Source of the DNA: Allobosea sp. Root483D1
GTDB lineage: Bacteria; Pseudomonadota; Alphaproteobacteria; Rhizobiales; Beijerinckiaceae
Direction of reading: 5' to 3'
Assembly (NCBI RefSeq): GCF_001429505.1
Contig: NZ_LMJW01000001.1
Location: 808,606 to 872,605 of the forward strand
DNA length: 64,000 nt
The notes under the pieces were generated by a model that was not told where the DNA came from, searched no databases, and worked only from the letters and a program-made list of their open reading frames with translations. Positions within the stretch are counted from its first letter, which is position 1. Every line of letters begins with the position of its first letter. This document shows, piece by piece, positions 34,109-42,736 of the stretch. The translations under genes were made by a program, and so were the position numbers.

Positions 34109-35536
34109 ATGGCGTCTCCAGACTCCCACTTGGATGTGGTGCCGGCCGCATCCGAGGATTGCACCACCATCGATGTCGAGAACCCATTCGACGGCTCGGT
34201 CGTCGGGAGGGTTCCCTCGACCGGCACGGAAGCTCTTGACGATCTGCTCGCCCGCGCCCGGCGTGGAGCGGCTGTGTCTCGCCAATTGCCGCGTCACAAG
34301 CGGGCCGACATCCTCGAAGGCGCTGCCGCCCGCATAACCGATCGCTGCGATAGTTTCGCGAACACGATCGTCGCCGAGGCCGGGAAGACGATCGTTCAGG
34401 CACGCAAGGAGGTCATGCGTTGTGCCAACACGTTGAAGCTCTCGGCGGAAGAGGCAAAGCGCAACACGGGTGAGGTCATTCCCTTCGACGCCTATCCGGG
34501 ATCAGAGCAGCGCCAGGGCTGGTTCACACGCGAGCCACTCGGGATCATCACCGCGATTACGCCCTACAACGACCCGCTCAATCTCGTGGCGCACAAACTC
34601 GGGCCGGCAATCGCCGGCGGGAACGCGCTCCTCCTCAAGCCGTCCGAACTGACTCCGCTCTCCGCAATGAAGCTGGTCGAGGTTCTCATCGAAGCTGGCT
34701 TGCCCGAAGAGATCATCACGGTCGCAATCGGCGGCGTCGATCTCGGCAAGGCACTCGTCTCCGCCCGAGATGTTCGTATGGTATCGTTCACCGGTGGTTT
34801 CGCCGCTGGGGAAGCGATCACGCGCTCTGCTGGGTTGAAGAAGCTCGCGATGGAGCTCGGCGGCAACGCGCCGGTCATCGTCATGGCCGACTGCGACTTC
34901 GACATGGCGGTCGAAAGCTGCGTCTCGGGTGCGTTTTGGGCTGCGGGGCAGAACTGTATCGGCACGCAGCGCATTCTCATCCAGGCGCAGCTGTATCAGC
35001 GCTTCCGTGACGCCTTCGTGCTGGCCACGCAAGAGCTCACAGCAGGCGACCCGTCACGGGAAGACACAGATGTCGGACCGATGATCTCGGAGACGGTCGC
35101 GAAGCGAGCCGAAGCCGCCGTGAACGATGCAATCGCGGCTGGCGCGACCTTGCTCTGCGGCAATCTTCGCAAAGGTTCGCTCTACAATCCGACCGTGCTG
35201 GAGGGCACTCCTCCGACCTGCTCGCTATGGCACGATGAGGTTTTTGCCCCGGTGGTGATGCTGTCGCCATTCGAGACCTTGGATCAGGCGATCGATATGG
35301 CCAACGATCCTGACTACAGCCTGCATGCCGGCATCTTCACGAACAGTCTCTCGGTTGCGCTGGAAGCCTCCCGGCGGCTCGACGCCGGCGGCGTCATGAT
35401 CAATGATTCCTCCGATTATCGGTTCGATGCCATGCCGTTCGGCGGGTTCAAGCACGGCAGCATCGGGCGGGAGGGCGTTCGTTTTGCCGTCGAGGAGATG
35501 ACCCAACCAAAGGTCGTTTGCATCAATCGCAGGTAA
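34109..35536 (+). CDS. doeC: DoeC: aspartate-semialdehyde dehydrogenase of ectoine degradation (ALDH family)
   Basis: 475 residues from ATG 34109 (a TTG at 34097 is possible). NAD(P)-dependent aldehyde dehydrogenase with the general base Glu in MELGGNAPV (about 250) and nucleophilic Cys in [11 protein letters not shown] (about 285). [22 protein letters not shown] near the C-terminus is the usual ALDH tail. It converts aspartate semialdehyde to L-aspartate, the end of the ectoine pathway. It follows doeD by 35 bases and ends before a bidirectional terminator. Confidence 0.87.
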   Translation: MASPDSHLDVVPAASEDCTTIDVENPFDGSVVGRVPSTGTEALDDLLARARRGAAVSRQLPRHKRADILEGAAARITDRCDSFANTIVAEAGKTIVQARKEVMRCANTLKLSAEEAKRNTGEVIPFDAYPGSEQRQGWFTREPLGIITAITPYNDPLNLVAHKLGPAIAGGNALLLKPSELTPLSAMKLVEVLIEAGLPEEIITVAIGGVDLGKALVSARDVRMVSFTGGFAAGEAITRSAGLKKLAMELGGNAPVIVMADCDFDMAVESCVSGAFWAAGQNCIGTQRILIQAQLYQRFRDAFVLATQELTAGDPSREDTDVGPMISETVAKRAEAAVNDAIAAGATLLCGNLRKGSLYNPTVLEGTPPTCSLWHDEVFAPVVMLSPFETLDQAIDMANDPDYSLHAGIFTNSLSVALEASRRLDAGGVMINDSSDYRFDAMPFGGFKHGSIGREGVRFAVEEMTQPKVVCINRR

Positions 35537-35600
35537 CAGCCTTCACGTGCCACGCCATCTGCCGACCTGGGCCACGCCAGTTGCGGTCGCTGGGCCAAAA

Positions 35601-35629
35601 GGAAAGCCGGCCCTCCGGGCCGGCTTTCC
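35601..35629. terminator. Bidirectional hairpin terminator between doeC and proX
   Basis: GGAAAGCCGGCCC (35601-35613), loop TCC, GGGCCGGCTTTCC (35617-35629): a perfect 13-base stem with a 3-base loop between two convergent genes. A-rich on the left (CCAAAAGG) gives a weak T-run for minus-strand transcription. Confidence 0.8.
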
Positions 35630-35643
35630 CATTGCGTTCCTGC

Positions 35644-36684
35644 TCAGACAGCGTCCCTGCCGCTCTTCACCCAGCCATCGAAGATCGCCTTGTTCTGGCT
35701 GATCCACTCTTCCGCCATGCGGTTGACGTTGGCGCTGCTCGCTCCGTTCTTGTTGATATTGAACTCCCAGGCCGACCAGATCGGCAGCGGGAACTTCATC
35801 TGCTCGATCAGCGCCTTGACCGCCGGGTTGGCCGCGACGAACTGCTTGTTGGCAACGGAAGCCCAGTTCCACGACGCCATCGCCATGCGGCAGGGATCGG
35901 CCCCGCCGGCACAGCCCTTGACGCCGGCGACCTGGGCCGAGCCGCGATTGGGCACGTTTGGCGGCAGCGCGTCCTCCGGTGTCGGCAGCCAGACGACCTC
36001 CTCGCCCGGGATCAACGCGTTGTTCACCCAGGACGGGCTCCAGGCGTAGAAGAAGGCCGGCTCGCCGCGCTTCACCCGCGCCACGGCCTCGACCATCAGC
36101 GTCTCGTACTTGCCGCGTACCGAGCGCACCGTGTCCTTCAGCCCGAACTTGTCGATCTGGAAGTCGACGACGTCGCCGCAGCTCCAGCCGGGATCGCAAT
36201 TGATCAGATCGGCCCGCCCGTCCTTGCCAAACAGGGCGGCGAGCTTGGGGTCCTTCATCTGGGCGAGGCTGGTGATGCTGTGTGCCGTCGCCGTCTTCTT
36301 GTCGATCAGGTAGCCGTTGACGCCGCCGCCGACGATCATGCCGCTGCCGATGAGCTCGGCCTGCTTCTCGACGGCGCGGAAGGCCGGCTCGCGCTGGGGC
36401 ATGTTGACGTCGGTCGCCAGATCGAGGTCGCCCTGCGCCGCGGCCTGGAAGAACAGCGTCGTATTGAGTGTCGAGATCTTCACCTCGTAGCCGAGTTCCT
36501 TCAGCGCCCGGTTGACGATCTGGGCGGTGACATAGTTGGCGCCGAGGCTGTCGCTCTGGGCGTAGCGCACGGTCTTGCCCTTGCCCGGCAGCGCCTGGGC
36601 GAGGGCGGTGCCTTGCAGTGTGGCCACGGCGAGCGCCGCCGCGGCGAATGTCTTGACGAAGGTCTTGGCTGACGGGCTGATCAT
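35644..36684 (-). CDS. proX: ProX-like betaine ABC transporter substrate-binding protein
   Basis: 346 residues from ATG 36684 behind GAGGAG. Signal peptide about 1-30 (AALAVATLQGTALAQ). Contains the ProX-type motifs SLGANYVTAQIVNRALKELGYEV, LATDVNMPQREPAF and AFFYAWSPSWVNN, a Trp- and Tyr-rich ligand-box region, plus a Cys pair in INCDPGWSCGD as in E. coli ProX. It would bind glycine betaine-like cations. It is the last gene of the proVWX set, 82 bases after proW. Given the upstream trigonelline-like genes, the natural ligand may be a pyridinium betaine (inference). Confidence 0.88.
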   Translation of the reverse strand: MISPSAKTFVKTFAAAALAVATLQGTALAQALPGKGKTVRYAQSDSLGANYVTAQIVNRALKELGYEVKISTLNTTLFFQAAAQGDLDLATDVNMPQREPAFRAVEKQAELIGSGMIVGGGVNGYLIDKKTATAHSITSLAQMKDPKLAALFGKDGRADLINCDPGWSCGDVVDFQIDKFGLKDTVRSVRGKYETLMVEAVARVKRGEPAFFYAWSPSWVNNALIPGEEVVWLPTPEDALPPNVPNRGSAQVAGVKGCAGGADPCRMAMASWNWASVANKQFVAANPAVKALIEQMKFPLPIWSAWEFNINKNGASSANVNRMAEEWISQNKAIFDGWVKSGRDAV

Positions 36685-36766
36685 CGCGTTCTCCTCTTTG
36701 ATTGTCGCTTCTTGTTGTCCCCACCCGCCTGACCGGCGGGATGTCTTGCGCCGCTGGCTGCGGCGT

Positions 36767-37714
36767 CTATGCGCCTTGCCGGGTGGCCTCGCCCGGCGGC
36801 AGGGCGGCGATCTCCTCGCGCCGCCCGCCGCGCAGGAAGCGCAGTGCGAGCTGGAACAGCGACGGGCGCTGGCCGCTCTTGGCCTCGGCGAGCTTCTGCG
36901 TGATCCGGTCGAGCATCATCGCCAGCAGCACGATGGCGATGCCGCCGACAGCGGCGCGGCCGACATCGAGCCGCCCCAGCCCCTGGAGCACGACGAGGCC
37001 GAGCCCCTCGGCGCCGATCATCGCGACGACGACCGACATCACCATCGCGGTCAGCACCGTCTGGTTGAGGCCGCCGAGAATGGTCGGGATCGCGAGCGGC
37101 AGCTGGATTTCCCAGAGCAGTTGGCGCCGGTCGGCACCGAAGGCGAGGCCGGCCTCGACGATCTCGTGCTCAACCATGCGGATGCCGAGATTGGTGAAGC
37201 GGATCAGGGGCGGAGCGGCCGCCGTGACGACCGCAACCTCGCCCGGCACCGTCCCGACGCCGAAGAGCATGACCACCGGCACGAGATAGACGAAGGTCGG
37301 CGTGGTCTGCATGATGTCGAGGATCGGACGGACCACGTTCCAGACCCGGTCGCTGCGCGCGCAGAGAATGCCGATCGGAATGCCGATCACGGCGCAGAAG
37401 ACGATCGCCGTCGCGATCAGCGACAGGGTCGTCATCGCTTCGGCCCAGACGCCGAGCATGGCGATCGCGACCAGCGAGACGACGCTGAAGATCGCGACGC
37501 CCGCGCCGGCACTGCGCCAGGCGACGAGGCCGATCAGCAGCAGCATCGCCGGAAACGGGATGGCGTGCAGCACCCAGTCGTTGAAGCCGAGCAGGCTCTC
37601 GACCGGCCATTTGATCGCCTGGAAGAACGGGCGCAGGTTCAGCGCCAGCCAGCGCACCCCGTCCTGGATCCACTGGTCGATCGGGAAGATGGCAAGATCA
37701 TCGGCCTTGATCAT
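36767..37714 (-). CDS. proW: ProW-like betaine ABC transporter permease
   Basis: 315 residues; ATG overlaps the proV stop (ATGA). Long N-terminal part (IDQWIQDGVRWLALNLRPFFQAIKWP) precedes the membrane domain, as in ProW. Features GIPIGILCARSDRVWNVVRPILDIMQTTP, the family TPTFVYLVPVVMLFG and a coupling loop around EAGLAFGADRRQLLWEIQLP. Forms a homodimeric channel with ProV. Confidence 0.9.
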   Translation of the reverse strand: MIKADDLAIFPIDQWIQDGVRWLALNLRPFFQAIKWPVESLLGFNDWVLHAIPFPAMLLLIGLVAWRSAGAGVAIFSVVSLVAIAMLGVWAEAMTTLSLIATAIVFCAVIGIPIGILCARSDRVWNVVRPILDIMQTTPTFVYLVPVVMLFGVGTVPGEVAVVTAAAPPLIRFTNLGIRMVEHEIVEAGLAFGADRRQLLWEIQLPLAIPTILGGLNQTVLTAMVMSVVVAMIGAEGLGLVVLQGLGRLDVGRAAVGGIAIVLLAMMLDRITQKLAEAKSGQRPSLFQLALRFLRGGRREEIAALPPGEATRQGA

Positions 37715-38880
37715 GACTCGAACTCCCGAGCCGGCAGGTTGGCGATGCGGGCGAGTATCTGCTCGGCGCCGAGCAGGCCGACGAGCCGGCCGGCATCGTC
37801 GACCACGCCGACGCTCCGGTCGGCGCGGTAGCAGCGGGCGACATCGATGAGCTTGGCGGCCGCCGGCACGCAGATCGGGGCAGCGTGCTCGGCCGGCAGC
37901 ATCCCGGTCTGCTGCAGGCAGGCGATCTCGGCGCCGTCCAGCCCGGCAACGACCTGCTCCTGCTGATCGAGCAGGAAGCCCCCCTCCGGCCCGCCGACGA
38001 CGATGCCGGCCGGCCCGCGCCAGAGCTCCGCGGGCACCTTCATCACCGAGCGCGCGTCGAACAGGCGCGCCCGATCGACCTCGCGCGTGAAGGCCGCGAC
38101 ATAGTCGCTGCCCGGCTCGAGCACGATCGACTGCGGCGTGCCCTCGCGCACCAGCCGCCCCTCGGACATGATCGCGATGCGGGTGCCGAGCTTCAGCGCC
38201 TCCTGGAAATCATGGGTGATGAACAGGATGGTCTTGTTGAACGTGCGCTGCAGGCGCAGCAGCTCGTCCTGCATCTCGGTGCGGATCAGCGGATCGAGCG
38301 CGCTGAAGGCCTCGTCCATGATCAGGATGTCTGCATCGGTCGCCAGTGCCCTCGCCAGGCCGACACGCTGGCGCATGCCGCCCGAGAGCTGGTGCGGCAG
38401 ATGATAGCCCCAGCGCCCGAGCCCGACGACGGAAAGGACCTCCTCGGCACGGCGGCGTCGCGCGGCCGGCGGAACGCCACGCAGCTTCAGCCCGAATTCG
38501 ACATTGTCGATCACGCGCTTGTTCGGCAGCAGCGCGAAATGCTGGAACACCATCGAGATGCGCGTGCGCCTGACCTCGCGCAGCGCCTTCTCGTCGAGTG
38601 GCACGAGATCCTGCCCGTCGAGCAGGATACGGCCGGCGCTGGGTTCGTTCAGGCGGTTGATGCAGCGCGCCAGGGTGGATTTGCCGGAGCCCGACAGCCC
38701 CATCACCATGTACATGGCGCCGGACGGCACCGCGAGCGAGACGTCGTCCAGGCCGACGACATGGCCGAGCGTCTCGAAGACGCTGTCCTTCGTGCCACCC
38801 TTGCGCAGGACCTGCAGGGCAGGTCCGGGATCCTTGGCGAAAACCTTGTAGAGGTTCTCGATACGCAGCCTCTCGCTCAC
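37711..38880 (-). CDS. proV: ProV-like betaine ABC transporter ATPase with C-terminal CBS-like region
   Basis: 389 residues from GTG 38880 after AGGGGAG. N-terminal helix and Walker A GLSGSGKST (about 64-72), signature LSGGMRQRVGLARALA, Walker B ILIMDEAFSALD. Residues about 280-385 form a CBS-like pair (CVPAAAKLIDVARCYRADRSVGVVDDAGRLVGLLG). The DEAFS in place of DEPFS is normal for ProV. The start is only 64 bases after the NIPSNAP gene stop on the same strand, so proVWX may be co-transcribed with the flavin monooxygenase genes upstream. Confidence 0.92.
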   Translation of the reverse strand: MSERLRIENLYKVFAKDPGPALQVLRKGGTKDSVFETLGHVVGLDDVSLAVPSGAMYMVMGLSGSGKSTLARCINRLNEPSAGRILLDGQDLVPLDEKALREVRRTRISMVFQHFALLPNKRVIDNVEFGLKLRGVPPAARRRRAEEVLSVVGLGRWGYHLPHQLSGGMRQRVGLARALATDADILIMDEAFSALDPLIRTEMQDELLRLQRTFNKTILFITHDFQEALKLGTRIAIMSEGRLVREGTPQSIVLEPGSDYVAAFTREVDRARLFDARSVMKVPAELWRGPAGIVVGGPEGGFLLDQQEQVVAGLDGAEIACLQQTGMLPAEHAAPICVPAAAKLIDVARCYRADRSVGVVDDAGRLVGLLGAEQILARIANLPAREFES

Positions 38881-38944
38881 TGCAACTCCCCTCCTGTGAT
38901 CGTGCGGGGCGGCGATTGCGCCTTGTCACCCGCGCATGCTGCGC

Positions 38945-39259
38945 TCAGCGCAGCGGCGAAAAATCCGTAGGCAGCAGAATGCGGTTCTCGGCCTGCTCGA
39001 TATTCTCAACCAGCTTGGGCAGAAAGGCCTGCCAGCGCGGATCGTCGGCGAGCTGCTGGCGCCGCCTGCGGCGGTCTTCGAGATCGGTATAGGCCCATAG
39101 ATGCGTGACCTGGCTCAGCACCCCGATCTCGGTGGTGAAATAGCCGACGAGATGCCCGAGGATCGGCTGCTGGATAGCGAGCCCCTCCTCGCGCACGAGC
39201 TGGAGATAGCGGCCCATCCGTCCGTTGCGGATGCGGTAGATGCGTTCCTCGACGATCAC
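38945..39259 (-). CDS. NIPSNAP family protein
   Basis: 104 residues from GTG 39259, overlapping the stop of the hydrolase gene (GTGA). The motifs VEERIYRIRNGRMGRYL, FTTEIGVLSQVTHLWAYTDLEDRRRRR and DPRWQAFLPK are typical of bacterial NIPSNAP proteins, a dimeric alpha-beta barrel fold. Members are found in many catabolic clusters; biochemical role is not established. Here it closes the monooxygenase gene set ahead of proV. Confidence 0.85.
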   Translation of the reverse strand: MIVEERIYRIRNGRMGRYLQLVREEGLAIQQPILGHLVGYFTTEIGVLSQVTHLWAYTDLEDRRRRRQQLADDPRWQAFLPKLVENIEQAENRILLPTDFSPLR

Positions 39260-40101
39260 GCTGCGTCCTCCGCACCCGTTTCCATGAGAAAGTCGCCCAT
39301 CAACATCGCGACGCGGTCGGGCGCCTCGTTCAGCAGGGAATGGCGCAGCCCCGGCAGGATATGCAGGCGGGAGCCGGCGATGCGCTCGTGCATGAAGCGC
39401 GACATGCGCGGATTCGAGCCCAGGTCGTGCTCGCCGGTGGCGATCAGGGTCGGGAGGCGGATCTGGTCGATCAGCCCGCCGAAATCGGTTTCCGCCAGGA
39501 CGCGGTAGGCGGCGGCATAGCAATCGGGATCATTCTCGGCATTGCGGCGGCGCAGTTCCGCGATCAGCTCCGGATTCCGCTCCTGGAAATCCTCGGTCAG
39601 CCAACGCGACAGCGATGCATCGTAATGCGAGCCGCGGTCGCCGGCCTTGAGCGCCGCAAGCCTGGCGAGCACGCGCTCGCGCTCCTCCGGCGTCCGGCCG
39701 GACACGGTCGAGAGCAGGACGAGCCGTCGCAGCCGCTCGGGATGCGTGAGGGCGAGGCGCTGCGCGATTAGCCCGCCGAGCGAAAATCCCGCGATATCGA
39801 AGCTGGCGAAACCGACATGGTCGGCGAGACCGAGCACGTCCCCGGTGAAATCGTCAATCTCGTAGCGCCCCCTTACCCGCTCGGAGCGGCCATGGCCGCG
39901 CAGGTCGAAGCTCAGTATCCGGAAGCGGTCGGAGAGCCGCGCGATCACCCCGTCCCAGGCCTCGCGATAGGAGCCGACGCCGTGGACCAGCACGAGCGGC
40001 CGAGGCCCCTGCCCGCTCAGCCGATAGTTCAGCGCGACGCCCTCGCGGACGAAGGTTCCGGCGATATCCGGATCGATCGCTGCGGCGGCGAGGCCAGCCA
40101 T
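39256..40101 (-). CDS. Alpha/beta hydrolase, TgnD-like by context
   Basis: 281 residues. Nucleophile elbow GFSLGG (Ser about 107), oxyanion HGVGSYREAW (about 40), catalytic His in GLRHSLLNEAP (about 258) and an acid in ATGEHDLGS (about 232). Resembles 3-oxoadipate enol-lactonase/RutD-type hydrolases. In the trigonelline pathway TgnD is an alpha/beta hydrolase that cleaves the N-methylformamido-methylene succinate intermediate. Five bases after the luciferase-like monooxygenase gene. The pathway assignment comes from neighbours, not from residues alone. Confidence 0.85.
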   Translation of the reverse strand: MAGLAAAAIDPDIAGTFVREGVALNYRLSGQGPRPLVLVHGVGSYREAWDGVIARLSDRFRILSFDLRGHGRSERVRGRYEIDDFTGDVLGLADHVGFASFDIAGFSLGGLIAQRLALTHPERLRRLVLLSTVSGRTPEERERVLARLAALKAGDRGSHYDASLSRWLTEDFQERNPELIAELRRRNAENDPDCYAAAYRVLAETDFGGLIDQIRLPTLIATGEHDLGSNPRMSRFMHERIAGSRLHILPGLRHSLLNEAPDRVAMLMGDFLMETGAEDAA

Positions 40102-40106
40102 CTCCG

Positions 40107-41192
40107 TCAGGCCCCGACTGCGGCGAAACGAGGCTTGGCCACGTCGCGCTCACGGGCGGCGAAATGCGGCATCACCTCGTCGATGAACAGCCTGAGCGTC
40201 TTCATCTGCAGTTCGAAGGGCAGGTTGTAGGAGAGGCCGAGGCAGAACTGGTCGACGCCGGCAGCCTCATAGACCTCGAGCTTCGGGATGACCTCCTCAG
40301 GCGTGCCGAAGACGAGGTTGTCGCGGATCGTGCGGGGGTCGTAACTGCCGCGATTGGCGACGGTCTCGAACGGTACGGCCTCGGGGAAACCGTTCGTCAC
40401 CGCGCCGATGTTCTGCATCAGGTTTTCGAAATAGCGCCCGTAATCGACGCTGTGACGGACGATCTGCTCCCAATCCTGCGAGCGCTCATAGACGCAGGAG
40501 CGGCGCTGCATCATGAATTTCGGCCGCGGGCGCTCGGGATGGTCGGCACAGGCCTTGCGGAACTTCTCCGCGAGAACGCCGATCTCGGCGACCGGTGCGG
40601 AAAGGGGCGTCGAGAGGATGTTGGCGCCGATGCCGACCGCCCAGTCGAAGGTGCCGGGATCGCGCGCCGCCACCCAGATGCGCGGATGGGGACGCTGCAG
40701 CGGCTTCGGCACGGAGGTGGCGAGCGGAAACTGCCAGTACTGGCCCTCATGCGCATAGTCGCCGGCCCAGAGCTTCTGCACGGCCGGCACGAGCTCCTTC
40801 ATATAGGCGACGCCCTCCTGCTGAGGCATGCCGCCCGCCATGCGATCGAACTCGTACTGATAGGCGCCGCGCGCGATGCCGAATTCAAGGCGGCCGCCAG
40901 TCAGGTGGTCGCAGAGCGCCGCCTCGCCGGCCAGCCGGATCGGCGACCAGTACGGCGCCACAAGCGTCGCCGTGCCGAGCCTGATGCGGTCGGTATGCTG
41001 GGCCAGCCAGGTCAGGGTCTGGAAGGGGTTGGGCGAGACCGTGCACTCGATCGTGTGATGCTCGGCCGTCCAAAGCGTCTCGAAGCCGCCCTCATCCGCC
41101 ACGCGGGCGAGCGCCAGCATCTGGGTCATGGCGTCCTTCATCGACGCCTCGGGCGAAAAGCGCTCCATATTGATCGAGAGAGCGAACTTCAT
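40107..41192 (-). CDS. LLM-class flavin-dependent monooxygenase (luciferase-like), TgnA-like by context
   Basis: 361 residues. Bacterial luciferase-like TIM barrel: MKFALSINMERFSP, ETLWTAEHHTIECTVSPNPF (about 38-57), RIRLGTATLVAPYWSPIRLAGEAALCDHLTGGRLEFGIARGAYQYEF and the C-terminal FGTPEEVIPKLEVYEAAGVDQFCLGLSYN. Uses reduced FMN supplied by a separate reductase, encoded at 42733. The family includes the ring-opening oxygenase TgnA (trigonelline) and PyrA-type pyridine oxygenases. Next to an ALDH, reductase and hydrolase it most likely opens a nitrogen ring. Confidence 0.87.
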   Translation of the reverse strand: MKFALSINMERFSPEASMKDAMTQMLALARVADEGGFETLWTAEHHTIECTVSPNPFQTLTWLAQHTDRIRLGTATLVAPYWSPIRLAGEAALCDHLTGGRLEFGIARGAYQYEFDRMAGGMPQQEGVAYMKELVPAVQKLWAGDYAHEGQYWQFPLATSVPKPLQRPHPRIWVAARDPGTFDWAVGIGANILSTPLSAPVAEIGVLAEKFRKACADHPERPRPKFMMQRRSCVYERSQDWEQIVRHSVDYGRYFENLMQNIGAVTNGFPEAVPFETVANRGSYDPRTIRDNLVFGTPEEVIPKLEVYEAAGVDQFCLGLSYNLPFELQMKTLRLFIDEVMPHFAARERDVAKPRFAAVGA

Positions 41193-41224
41193 GGGTGCCT
41201 CCGTGGAGCGAGCGGGACAGCGCG

Positions 41225-42736
41225 TCAGCGCAGCCGGATGACGAACGGGTCCTGCATGGCGCCCGAGTAGTCGATGACGACGTTCTTCAGCCGCGAGAAT
41301 TCGCGCATGACCTCGAAGCCGCCGCGGCGGCCGTAGCCGCTCTTCTTCGTGCCGCCATTGGCGGACATGAAGGCGGCCGAGCGGTAGGTGTTGATCCAGA
41401 CAGTGCCGGCCTCGACATTGCGGGCGAAGCGCATCGCGCGGTCGATGTCGCGCGTCCAGATGCCGGAGGCGAGGCCGTATTCGGTGTCGTTGGCCAGCGC
41501 GATCATCTCGTCCTCGCTGGAGAAGGGCATGACCCCGACCACCGGCCCGAAGATCTCGTGGCGCATGAAGCTCATCTCGTTGCGCGCTTCGGCGAGTACC
41601 GTCGGCTCGTAGTACCAGCCGCGCGCCAAAGCCTCGTCCTGCGGCTTGCGCCCGCCGACGGCGACCCGCGCACCTTCGCGCACGCCGGAGCCGACGAAGT
41701 GCTCGACCTTCTCGAGCTGTGCCGCCAGCGCCAGTGGCCCGATATCGGTGTCCTCCGCCAGCGGATGGCCGACCTTGACCCGCCTGGTGCGCTCGACCAG
41801 CGCCTCGACGAAGCGCTCGTAGACCGGAGCCTCGACGAAGCAGCGCGAGCCCGCGACGCAGGTCTGGCCCGCTGCGGCGAAGATGCCGGAGACCACGCCG
41901 TTGACCGCACGCTCGATATCGACGTCGGAGAAGACGACATGGGGCGACTTGCCGCCGAGCTCCATCTGGCAGGGCACGAGGTTGCCGGCGGCATTGCCGG
42001 CGATCTTGCGGCCAGTGTCGGTCGAGCCGGTGAAGACGTATTTGGCGATACCGGGATGGCGTGTCAGCGCGTCGCCCGTGGTCGCGCCATCACCGGTGAC
42101 GACATTGACGACACCAGCCGGGATGCCGGCCTCGATGACGAGTTCCGCCAGCGCCAGGGCCGAGGCTGTCGCGTGCTCGGACGGCTTGACCACCACCGTG
42201 TTGCCGATGGCGAGGCACGGCGCCAGCGTCCCCGTCAGCATCATCAGCGGCGAATTCCACGGGATGATCATGCCGACCACGCCGATCGGCTCGCGCAGGT
42301 TGAAGTTGAGCGTGTCGAGCTTGTTGACCGGGATCGTGTCGCCCTGGAGCTTGTCGGCCATGCCGGCGAAGTAGCCGTAAGAATCCGGGATCGCCCGCAT
42401 CTGGGCGCGCATTTCCTTGATCAGCTTGCCGTTGTCGCGGCATTCGAGCTGCGCGAGGTCCTCGGCATGGGCGAGCACGAGTTCGCCGAGCCGGCGCACC
42501 AGCTTGCCGCGATCGGTCTGCGTCATCCGCCGCCAGGCCGGGTCGAGCAGCGCTGCCTTCGCCGAGCGCACCGCCGCATCGACGTCACCAGCATCGCCCT
42601 GGGCGAACTCGTACCAGGGCTCGGCCGTGGTCGGGTCGTAGCTCGGCGCATAGACGCCGGCACGGGGCGCGACGAACGCCCCGTCGATGAAATGCCCGAT
42701 ACGCGAGCCCTGCAGGGTCTGGACCGTCGTCTTCAT
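41225..42736 (-). CDS. Aldehyde dehydrogenase, TgnC-like by context
   Basis: 503 residues from ATG 42736, which overlaps the stop of the flavin reductase gene (ATGA). Catalytic Glu in MELGGKSPHVV (about 262), nucleophilic Cys in AAGQTCVAGSRC (about 295), NAD-binding loop FTGSTDTGRKIAGNAAGN (about 235-252). It would oxidise the aldehyde formed by ring cleavage; TgnC plays this part in trigonelline degradation. Only one ALDH is in this unit, so a succinate semialdehyde dehydrogenase must come from elsewhere. Confidence 0.88.
   Translation of the reverse strand: MKTTVQTLQGSRIGHFIDGAFVAPRAGVYAPSYDPTTAEPWYEFAQGDAGDVDAAVRSAKAALLDPAWRRMTQTDRGKLVRRLGELVLAHAEDLAQLECRDNGKLIKEMRAQMRAIPDSYGYFAGMADKLQGDTIPVNKLDTLNFNLREPIGVVGMIIPWNSPLMMLTGTLAPCLAIGNTVVVKPSEHATASALALAELVIEAGIPAGVVNVVTGDGATTGDALTRHPGIAKYVFTGSTDTGRKIAGNAAGNLVPCQMELGGKSPHVVFSDVDIERAVNGVVSGIFAAAGQTCVAGSRCFVEAPVYERFVEALVERTRRVKVGHPLAEDTDIGPLALAAQLEKVEHFVGSGVREGARVAVGGRKPQDEALARGWYYEPTVLAEARNEMSFMRHEIFGPVVGVMPFSSEDEMIALANDTEYGLASGIWTRDIDRAMRFARNVEAGTVWINTYRSAAFMSANGGTKKSGYGRRGGFEVMREFSRLKNVVIDYSGAMQDPFVIRLR

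Noticed and set aside
36703..36710. AAGCGACA copy as a proX promoter site
   Set aside because: It lies 19 bases before the proX start, between proW and proX in one operon, where a regulator site is less likely. Could be chance.
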